Shown in pieces: positions 58,524-64,000 of a DNA stretch of 64,000 bases. How positions within the stretch are numbered: the first letter of the stretch is position 1; each line of letters begins with the position of its first letter. The position numbers and the translations under genes are program-made. The notes beneath the pieces are model-generated. The model searched no databases, was not told the origin of the DNA, and saw only the letters and a program-made list of their open reading frames with translations. Origin of the DNA: Gracilimonas sp965227215 (GTDB lineage: Bacteria > Bacteroidota > Rhodothermia > Balneolales > Balneolaceae); NCBI GenBank assembly GCA_965227215.1, contig OZ245729.1, forward strand, positions 1,922,001 to 1,986,000, read 5' to 3'.

Positions 58524-59453
58524 TCACCTGTTTCTTTTTTTCCAGCGCCGTCTTTCAAGCCACCCCATTTCCTGAGTGATGATATCAACCGGGTGTACGG
58601 CTCTGTACGTATGGCCTGGTTTTAACCTGGCACTTTCCTCGTCAGTAGTACGGAACAGGGGAACAGCATAATTCCAATAATTATCGTCAGACCCTCTTCT
58701 GTAATCATCGTTTCTGTAGGTAAGCTTAAACCGAAAACCGATTTCCGTTTCGTCTTCTTTTGAGGCTACAATACCGATAGGGTCTCCCGCCATAACCTCA
58801 TCTCCTTTTTGCACAAGAATGCCGTCTTTCTTTAGATGTGAGTATGAACCAAAGGTGCAATCTTCGTGGACAACCTGGATATAGTTATAATTTGAAGTAA
58901 AATAATTTTCCGTCTCAGAATCATTGTGGTCAACCTCAATATCCGTGATGACTCCGCCTCTGCTCGCATATACGGTATCACCGGCTTCGGCCCTGAAACC
59001 GATCGCATAGAAATCATCGGGGGTTTCTTTGTCAAACAATCTGCCAATGTGGTTGAGCCCGAATATTTTGGTGGCTTTCCCTTGAGCAACCGGAAGTAAA
59101 TACTCCAGCTCATCCGGATCTGTATCCAGACACCCAATATTATAAGAGTATGTATATGAAAACCTTACATAAGAATCTGATAATCCTGACTTTTTTATCT
59201 TAAGAAGACGGGTTTTTCCCATGCGGGCTGTTTTTCTATAAGGGTTGGGATTGGGGGGAATAGCGTTGCTTACTGATGAAAAATTCAGACTAACGGTGTA
59301 TGGGGTAAGCGATTTGTTCTTGACATAAAAAGTAGGTTCTCTTTCGTCATTATACTGTACTTCTATAGTGATAGGCCGATACTGAGCATATGCATCGGAA
59401 AAGCTGAGGGTGAGGAACAGAAGTAATAATACGGATAGCTTCGGTATAGGCAT
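58524..59453 (-). CDS. exported LytM/M23-like protein with degenerate active site
   Basis: 309 residues from the ATG at 59453 (an in-frame TTG two codons earlier is less likely). Signal peptide LLLLFLTLSFSDAYAQ. The C-terminal half aligns with the M23 (LytM) fold: GDTVYASRGGVITDIE, TFGSYSHLKKDGILVQKGDEV and GDPIGIVASKEDE. The zinc residues are largely lost: the HxxxD site reads FYAIGF and the HxH of GPHLHFE reads GFRFKL. Only the His of the YxHL strand remains. Such inactive LytM proteins often activate amidases, as EnvC does; this is an analogy. Confidence 0.8.
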   Translation of the reverse strand: MPIPKLSVLLLLFLTLSFSDAYAQYRPITIEVQYNDEREPTFYVKNKSLTPYTVSLNFSSVSNAIPPNPNPYRKTARMGKTRLLKIKKSGLSDSYVRFSYTYSYNIGCLDTDPDELEYLLPVAQGKATKIFGLNHIGRLFDKETPDDFYAIGFRAEAGDTVYASRGGVITDIEVDHNDSETENYFTSNYNYIQVVHEDCTFGSYSHLKKDGILVQKGDEVMAGDPIGIVASKEDETEIGFRFKLTYRNDDYRRGSDDNYWNYAVPLFRTTDEESARLKPGHTYRAVHPVDIITQEMGWLERRRWKKRNR

Positions 59454-59537
59454 GGGCAAAAGAAAATGATCTTATTTATAATTACCTGAGCATGGTAATT
59501 AATTTAAAAATAATAAGGTAGTGCTTATACAAGACGA

Positions 59538-60746
59538 TTATTCAATGGCTTCCAGCACACGCTTTACCACTCCATCCATAGCGCTTCCTTTTATCCAGCG
59601 GGCAACAATAACCAGGTCATTATCCTGATCTACATACACCATGTTTGTGCCGGCACCGAGATGAAAGAAAGCTGAAGTTGGGGCACTGGGTAGCCGATCT
59701 TTATTTTCATTGAGGAACCAGTTCATAAACCCATAATTCGGGTTGGCTTCGGTGGGAGTTTGAGCCATTTTATTCCATTCTTCGGAGATAATCTGCTCGC
59801 CTTTCCATTTTCCGTTTCTGAGGGTCAGAAGTCCAAATCGGGCCTGGTCGCGCGCACTGATAAACATCCCACCGCCCCAGTGTCCGCCACCACTTACGGC
59901 TTGCATCTGTTGTCCGTCAATGATCACCCAGGAATTTTCATAACCCATCCAACGCCAGGTGGGTGAGGCTCCAATTTTATCCATTACTTCCTCTCGCAAA
60001 ACTTTGGGAAGTGGTTCTCTTAACACGTTCATGGCAGCAAGCGCCAGCAGGTTCACGCGTACATCATTGTATTCCCATTCGGTTCCGGGTTCAAATCGCT
60101 CGCGGGTCATCCACTCCGAACGATCTCCGGAAGGGCGGTCGGCCCAGTCGGGTTTTCCCCACAACGTGCCTTGCCAGTCGGAAGTTTGGCGCAACAAATG
60201 ATTCCAGGTGATTTTGGAATTATGCTCTCCTTTAAAGGGCTTGAACACTTTCGGTTCTTTAAACTGATCGGCTTTGTTTTGGTTATCATCCCAATCCATA
60301 AAGTAGAATGGGGCCATGTAAGCATCCACTTTGTCATTTACATTCCGGATTAAACCGCGATCGTAGGCAACGCCCACCGTAGTAGTAAGGAAGCTTTTGG
60401 TTACACTGTGAGTCATATCCACCCGAAAGGGTTCACCCCATTCGGCAATGATATATCCGTCTTTTACAATGATGCCGGTTTGTTCGCCCCGATCTTTAAA
60501 CGGACCGATGCCATCGCCGAATGGTTCCCGGCCAAAAGTACCGTAGTGATTTTCTTCCATGCTTCGCGGATTATCTGATTCTTGAGCCTGTGCGAATTCG
60601 ATTGCTTCCTGAATCTTGTCCTCACTCATGCCCACTTCATTCGGTGACTTCTTCTCCCAATCTCCCCAGCTGCCGGGATAATAGCTTTGGGCTTGAAGTG
60701 TAGAGGTGGTTATAAACAGCAGCAGAAGTATCGGTAGTCGGCGCAT
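59538..60746 (-). CDS. class C beta-lactamase-like serine hydrolase, exported
   Basis: 402 residues with signal peptide (LPILLLLFITTSTLQAQ). SxxK in THSVTKSFLTTTVG, a YxN motif in YNDVRVNLLALAA, and GGGHWGGGMFISARDQARFG near the C-terminal catalytic region. It belongs to the large beta-lactamase-related family (esterases, D-aminopeptidases). It differs clearly from the family member at 52499-53572. Monocistronic; the downstream gene starts 78 bases away. Confidence 0.85.
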   Translation of the reverse strand: MRRLPILLLLFITTSTLQAQSYYPGSWGDWEKKSPNEVGMSEDKIQEAIEFAQAQESDNPRSMEENHYGTFGREPFGDGIGPFKDRGEQTGIIVKDGYIIAEWGEPFRVDMTHSVTKSFLTTTVGVAYDRGLIRNVNDKVDAYMAPFYFMDWDDNQNKADQFKEPKVFKPFKGEHNSKITWNHLLRQTSDWQGTLWGKPDWADRPSGDRSEWMTRERFEPGTEWEYNDVRVNLLALAAMNVLREPLPKVLREEVMDKIGASPTWRWMGYENSWVIIDGQQMQAVSGGGHWGGGMFISARDQARFGLLTLRNGKWKGEQIISEEWNKMAQTPTEANPNYGFMNWFLNENKDRLPSAPTSAFFHLGAGTNMVYVDQDNDLVIVARWIKGSAMDGVVKRVLEAIE

Positions 60747-60820
60747 AGCTTTTTGTTGGATTAGGTAATGATCGAATCTACAAAAATGATTTTTAAACCC
60801 AAGTTAAAGTCTGTTTGCAG

Positions 60821-61114
60821 TCAAGAGTTGCTGACTTTGTTTCTCCAGTAGCTGGTAAAGAAGCTGAGCCATCGCTGTACTTCCAGAAATCCATCGGTGT
60901 GTAAAGAGCAGTGCCGCTCTCTTCCCTTTTTTGTGATGGTGATAAAGCCTTTGTCATGAAGGATGTTCACATGCTTGGAGATAGCAGGCCTGCTGATGTC
61001 AAAATTATCTGCTAAAGAATTGATGGAATGGGTTTCTTCAGTAAGCATTTCAAGGATTTTCCTGCGGTTAGGATCGGAAATTACCTGGAAAACATCCAAA
61101 TCGGGTAGGTTCAT
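60821..61114 (-). CDS. ArsR-family winged-helix regulator
   Basis: 97 residues from the ATG at 61114; the longer frame starts upstream within a palindromic operator candidate, so I reject it. The winged helix-turn-helix has DVFQVISDPNRRKILEMLTEE, SINSLADNFDISRPAISKHVNILHDKGFI and GRERHCSLH. There are no paired metal-binding Cys residues, so it is a non-metal ArsR protein like those paired with START-domain or Sdp-type genes. Likely autoregulated through AAAAGT-A-ACTTTT at 61154-61166. The VOC gene upstream may be co-regulated. Confidence 0.85.
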   Translation of the reverse strand: MNLPDLDVFQVISDPNRRKILEMLTEETHSINSLADNFDISRPAISKHVNILHDKGFITITKKGRERHCSLHTDGFLEVQRWLSFFTSYWRNKVSNS

Positions 61115-61153
61115 AAACAGCCTCCAATAGCTTTTGGGGTGATATATTAAATA

Positions 61154-61166
61154 AAAAGTAACTTTT
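61154..61166. promoter_or_regulatory. candidate ArsR-family operator
   Basis: Perfect inverted repeat AAAAGT-A-ACTTTT, 40 bases before the ATG of the ArsR-type regulator, in an AT-rich promoter-like stretch. Length and position suit autoregulation by a small winged-helix dimer. Confidence 0.45.
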
Positions 61167-61227
61167 AAATTACACAATAAGGAAGGATTTAATCATTGTA
61201 AGCTTCTTTTGCTCAGCATGGTAATCA

Positions 61228-61599
61228 TCAATCCAGATCCTGGACAAAGATAATAGCGTTATGGGCCGGGGAGTAGAAGCCAAATTCGTTGGTTCTCCAC
61301 GGAGTGTTATCCCTTCGCTTGATGTGAAACCCTTTTTTTCTGAACTCTGACTCCAGGCTGTCTAAATCGGTCACCCAAATTTTAATTTGCTGAGCGTTGT
61401 GTTTTTGGGGCATGTCTTTTTCAAACTGAAACTGCAGGTGAACATTCTGCCCGTCCCGGTGAAGAACGGCGTAGTCCAACTTGTCTGAATAATTCAGGGA
61501 ATCATAAATATTTTCAAATCCCAGCCTTTCGAAGAACTCAATTTCTGCTTTCAGGTCATTGGCCGGGAGTACAGGCGATATATTCTGGAAGTTTTTCAT
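61228..61599 (-). CDS. VOC-fold (glyoxalase/bleomycin resistance) protein
   Basis: 123 residues, two beta-alpha-beta-beta-beta units. N-terminal VLPANDLKAEIEFFERLGFE and LDYAVLHRDGQNVHLQFQF are typical of VOC superfamily proteins of the bleomycin-resistance type; WVTDLDSLESEFRKKGFHI and NTPWRTNEFGFYSPAHNAIIFVQ complete the fold. The activity cannot be assigned. It overlaps the upstream PqqB-like gene by 4 bases (ATGA), so the two are translationally coupled. Confidence 0.85.
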   Translation of the reverse strand: MKNFQNISPVLPANDLKAEIEFFERLGFENIYDSLNYSDKLDYAVLHRDGQNVHLQFQFEKDMPQKHNAQQIKIWVTDLDSLESEFRKKGFHIKRRDNTPWRTNEFGFYSPAHNAIIFVQDLD

Positions 61600-62525
61600 A
61601 ACCCTATTATTAATCCTTCTGAAGCAACTTTAAACCCAAGCTTTTCCACTTCCCGCCGTTCCGGACTGTTCAGAATCAACGGATTGGTATGGTTAAAATG
61701 GATAAACATCACCTTTGATTTTTCAGCCTCAGGGAGATTCTTAAATAAAGCTATGCTTTCTTCCACGTAGGGATGCGGAATTTCATTCATATCCCGGCCG
61801 GGAAGCTCATCAGCATCATAAAATGTTCCATCAATCAGAGCCAGATCTGATTTAGCAATTTCCTCAATGATATCTCTTTCCCAAATATGCCATTTGTTGA
61901 TATCAGGAATGAAGAGCACACTTTTTCCGGGTGAGCTGATGCGGTAGCCAACCGTTTCAGAATACTCATCCCGGTGAGGAACTAAAAAAGGAGTAACGCT
62001 AATGTTGGGAGAAAGTTGAATGGAAGAGTCGGAAGCCATCTCATTGAGGGCAATATTATCTATGTTTACCAGCTGACTCCAGGGACCATTGTTCTCCAAA
62101 TAAGCTTTCATCCGTGGCATGGCGTAAACAGGAACTTCTGAAGCTCCCATTACCTCGTGTCCTAAGTACATTAGTCCGGTATAATGGCCGATATGTGCAT
62201 GCGTTAAAAATATGCCGGAGAGGTCGTCATTTCCGGAAGTGGTTATAAGCTGATGCAGTTGATCAGTGAAGTCAGGAGTGGCTTCAAACATCCAGTTTTG
62301 TCCGGTAGATTGATCGGTCAACCCAAGACTTACGACATACCGTTTTTTTACTTTTCCATCCCAAAACTGTTGACAGTGCTCCTTTTGGCAATCTGCCTGT
62401 GGGAAACCGGCATCCTGGGCAATGCCCAGAATGGTGATGAACTGTTCAGACGGATGTTTTTCAGTGGGCGGATTGTCCACACAGCCAGAAATTATTAGCA
62501 GCGATAGTAGTAAAAATCTGATCAT
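61596..62525 (-). CDS. PqqB-like metallo-beta-lactamase-fold lipoprotein
   Basis: 309 residues from the ATG at 62525, with lipobox LIISGC. Start of the mature part (ITILGIAQDAGFPQADC) and paired Cys (CQKEHCQQFW) resemble PqqB of the MBL fold. The metal motif reads THAHIGHYTGL, so the usual HxHxDH has Gly in place of Asp. Other conserved sites are VPHRDEYSETVGY, LIDGTFYDADELPG and MFIHFNHTNP. No other pqq genes are present, so a PQQ role is unlikely; a periplasmic hydrolase is more probable. Coupled to the VOC gene. Confidence 0.8.
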   Translation of the reverse strand: MIRFLLLSLLIISGCVDNPPTEKHPSEQFITILGIAQDAGFPQADCQKEHCQQFWDGKVKKRYVVSLGLTDQSTGQNWMFEATPDFTDQLHQLITTSGNDDLSGIFLTHAHIGHYTGLMYLGHEVMGASEVPVYAMPRMKAYLENNGPWSQLVNIDNIALNEMASDSSIQLSPNISVTPFLVPHRDEYSETVGYRISSPGKSVLFIPDINKWHIWERDIIEEIAKSDLALIDGTFYDADELPGRDMNEIPHPYVEESIALFKNLPEAEKSKVMFIHFNHTNPLILNSPERREVEKLGFKVASEGLIIGL

Positions 62526-62557
62526 AGAATAAAGAAGCAAAAACAACAATTAATTCA

Positions 62558-62668
62558 AAGCAACCTTTCAGCGTCCGGAGGATCTGGAAGCGTTGCGATG
62601 TATGCGAAAGATCGGCTGTGGATCAGGCACCGAACGCTCCAAGGTCCTGTGGACGCTTGGAGGTTCTT
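62558..62668. repeat. REP-like long palindrome, copy 1
   Basis: 111-bp imperfect palindrome with arms of about 42 bases (62558-62600 and 62628-62668) and a central asymmetric stretch of about 27 bases. It lies upstream of the RAYT gene and is 107/111 identical to the copy at 63361-63471, in the same orientation. A smaller inverted repeat, AGTTCTTT with AAAGAACT (62674-62716), separates it from the RAYT start. Confidence 0.85.
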
Positions 62669-62730
62669 GAGGTAGTTCTTTTTGAATAGAAGTTGATTTG
62701 AACTATTGAAAGAACTTTTTAAGAAATAAA

Positions 62731-63357
62731 ATGCTTCAAGCAGGGTTTTACTACCATATCTACAACAGGGGAATTGATGGGGCCAAGATCTTTTTTAGTG
62801 AAAGCGACTACCAAAAGTTTCTGAACAGATACCACTACTATTTGGGATTATCAGTAGAAACTTACGCCTATAGTTTGCTACAGAATCATTTTCACATACT
62901 CATCAGACTATTACCTGAGGAACAAGTTGCTAAAAAAATAGATAGGGGATCTCACAACGTAGAACAGTTCTATATTCTACCAAAAAAGGAAGGAAAGGTA
63001 TTTAAAGCTGAAACTCTGTTAGGCCACTTTTTTAACAGTTATACGAAATATATCAACTCAAAGTATGGTCGATCCGGGGCGTTAATGGAGGGGAATTTTA
63101 AAAGAAAGGAAATTCAAAAAGTTGAATACTTGCAGCATTGTATCTGCTATATAAATCGTAACCCAATGCATCATGGGTTAGCAAAGAGCTATGATGAATA
63201 TCCACATTCCTCGTACACGGAGACGCTAAACAGTAAAAGCGATTTAGTGAATATTGAGGAAGTAATAAAAATATTCGGAGACCTGAAAAATTTTAAAGCA
63301 GCTCATAAAGAAGTTGCCATCAAACTAGAAACCGACTTAAGATTTGAAGAAATATAA
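62731..63357 (+). CDS. REP-associated tyrosine transposase (RAYT, Y1_Tnp family)
   Basis: 208 residues, a single-domain HUH-type Y1 transposase. N-terminal FYYHIYNRGIDGAKIFF, the HUH motif in LLQNHFHILIRL, and the C-terminal VEYLQHCICYINRNPMHHGL with SSY are characteristic of RAYT/IS200-like proteins. RAYTs are known to be associated with REP elements, and the gene here is flanked by two copies of a 111-bp palindrome. It looks intact, so it may still act on the repeats. Its base composition seems more AT-rich than that of its neighbours. Confidence 0.9.
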   Translation: MLQAGFYYHIYNRGIDGAKIFFSESDYQKFLNRYHYYLGLSVETYAYSLLQNHFHILIRLLPEEQVAKKIDRGSHNVEQFYILPKKEGKVFKAETLLGHFFNSYTKYINSKYGRSGALMEGNFKRKEIQKVEYLQHCICYINRNPMHHGLAKSYDEYPHSSYTETLNSKSDLVNIEEVIKIFGDLKNFKAAHKEVAIKLETDLRFEEI

Positions 63358-63360
63358 TCT

Positions 63361-63471
63361 AAGCAACCTTTCAGCGTGCGGAGGACCTGGAAGCGTTGCG
63401 ATGTATGCGAAAGATCGGCTGTGGATCAGACACCGAACGCTCCAAGGTCCTGTGGACGCCTGGAGGTTCTT
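63361..63471. repeat. REP-like long palindrome, copy 2
   Basis: Same 111-bp palindrome as 62558-62668, with four substitutions, starting 3 bases after the RAYT stop. One of the four substitutions (C for T at 63460) weakens a stem base pair; the others are neutral or unclear. It is followed by a T-rich stretch that could also end the RAYT transcript. Confidence 0.85.
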
Positions 63472-63551
63472 TTTGTTTTTCCATAAATAGTGAAAGTTTT
63501 CAGAAATAATTGCTACACTCCCGAAGTCATTTTTGAAGCGAATCCAATATC

Positions 63552-63899
63552 ATGTTGTTGACAGTATTAATTCTTATTACAGCTTTCCTTTTAAACCTTT
63601 TTCTTCCATGGTGGAGCATTGCGATTCCCGGGCTTGTGTTTGGCTGGTGGTTTAATAAAAAATCTGGCCCATCGTTTGTGTTTGGATTTCTGGCCCTATT
63701 CTTACTTTGGGGTGGACAGGCCCTTTACGTTCACTTTGCCAACGATGCTATTCTTTCGACCCGCATTGCCGAAATGCTTGGAGTTGGCTCGCCTCTATTG
63801 GTAGTTCTGATAACCGGGGTGTTAGGTGGATTGATAAGTGGACTGGCAACCTTGACGGGCGCTTTACTTCAGGATACTCCACGAGTGTTCAATTCCTGA
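63552..63899 (+). CDS. small hydrophobic membrane protein
   Basis: 115 residues with about four hydrophobic segments: LLTVLILITAFLLNLFLPWW, FVFGFLALFLLWGGQALYV, LLVVLITGVLGGLISGLATL and a short IAIPGLVFGWWF. Begins at the ATG at 63552. No catalytic or known family motif that I recognise. It lies after the RAYT locus and before a possible new gene at the window end. Confidence 0.7.
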   Translation: MLLTVLILITAFLLNLFLPWWSIAIPGLVFGWWFNKKSGPSFVFGFLALFLLWGGQALYVHFANDAILSTRIAEMLGVGSPLLVVLITGVLGGLISGLATLTGALLQDTPRVFNS

Positions 63900-63964
63900 T
63901 CGCATGCACATGCAATAACATCCGGTAGTTAAAGTCGGTATCTATTTGAAAAAAGAGGAGCCTT

Positions 63965-64000
63965 ATGTCATACCGAGTTACCACCTATTCCTTCATTCTA
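63965..64000 (+). CDS. possible gene start cut by the window end
   Basis: An ATG at 63965 is preceded by GAGGAG at proper distance, one of the few clear Shine-Dalgarno sequences in the window. The frame is open for the 12 visible codons (MSYRVTTYSFIL). Nothing more can be said about the product. Confidence 0.35.
   Translation, partial: MSYRVTTYSFIL

Larger units (their letters stand above)
62558..63471. mobile_element. RAYT locus with flanking REP-like hairpin repeats
   Basis: Two direct copies of a 111-bp imperfect palindrome flank a Y1-type transposase gene. The copies differ at four positions. Each copy is a long inverted repeat whose arms contain smaller hairpins (for example CCAAGGTCC with GGACGCTTGG around TGT at 62639-62660 in copy 1). 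This is the arrangement of REP sequences around their RAYT genes. No target-site duplication is recognisable. Confidence 0.75.

Noticed and set aside
61596..62525. PQQ biosynthesis locus
   Set aside because: Only a PqqB-like protein is present, with altered metal motif and a lipoprotein signal; pqqA, pqqC, pqqD and pqqE are absent.

Overview
The window looks like a chromosomal stretch from a marine member of the Bacteroidota-like lineages, most probably Balneolota (relatives of Balneola, Gracilimonas or Rhodohalobacter). I base this on TAnnTTTG-type promoter boxes, start sites mostly without Shine-Dalgarno sequences, many secreted proteins with type I or lipoprotein signals, a PorV-like outer-membrane protein, a DUF4270-like lipoprotein beside a half-length glycogen synthase, and an HU-SPOR fusion in a TonB/ExbB/ExbD operon. 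The placement is inferred from gene content; no rRNA is present. I see no tRNA, rRNA, CRISPR array, prophage or integrative element. Coding density is high and no gene-free stretch exceeds 300 bases (the longest is 12068-12298).

Layout. 1-6115 (+): cca, ispE, glgP and an MscS channel. 6101-12067 (-): a seven-gene operon of a plugless beta-barrel, a tiny HU-like protein, an HU-SPOR membrane protein, ExbB, ExbD, TonB and a lipoprotein. 12299-16180: NAD biosynthesis (nadA, nadC) facing a cysteine desulfurase and a DsbA-like protein. 16327-27074: argS, a methyltransferase, a SAM hydrolase with dnaN, a PorV-like protein, miaA, purS-clpS-purQ, lptB, a rhodanese and a short Rho. 27246-36639 (-): a glycogen/envelope cluster (glgB, malQ, comA, glgA half-protein, DUF4270-like lipoprotein, beta-barrel, TPR protein). 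36744-41365: Lol permease, a membrane-anchored MurF-like ligase and a sugar nucleotidyltransferase. 41375-48620: rtcB, ruvA, ruvC, fabI, dinB, a metzincin-like lipoprotein and prfC. 48793-62525 (-): accessory secreted proteins (alpha-amylase, serine hydrolases, M20 amidohydrolase, a nonsense-interrupted gene, a pseudopilin-like trio, a degenerate M23 protein, an ArsR-type regulator, a PqqB-like lipoprotein). 62558-63471: a RAYT transposase between two 111-bp near-identical hairpin repeats.

How genes work together. Glycogen turnover is covered by glgP, a GT5 half-protein, malQ, glgB and a secreted amylase. SAM chemistry clusters at 18037-19796. DNA maintenance genes (dnaN, ruvA, ruvC, dinB) and translation genes (cca, miaA, argS, prfC, rtcB) are scattered in short operons.

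The most unusual signals are non-coding. At least six intergenic regions hold hairpins whose arms are built of degenerate 7- or 8-nt words (GTGAnnA, CAGnnnn, GAACnnn and others). The words differ at every locus, but the period is kept and often stays in register across the hairpin. Further single-armed copies occur. The second strong signal is the RAYT with its flanking repeats.
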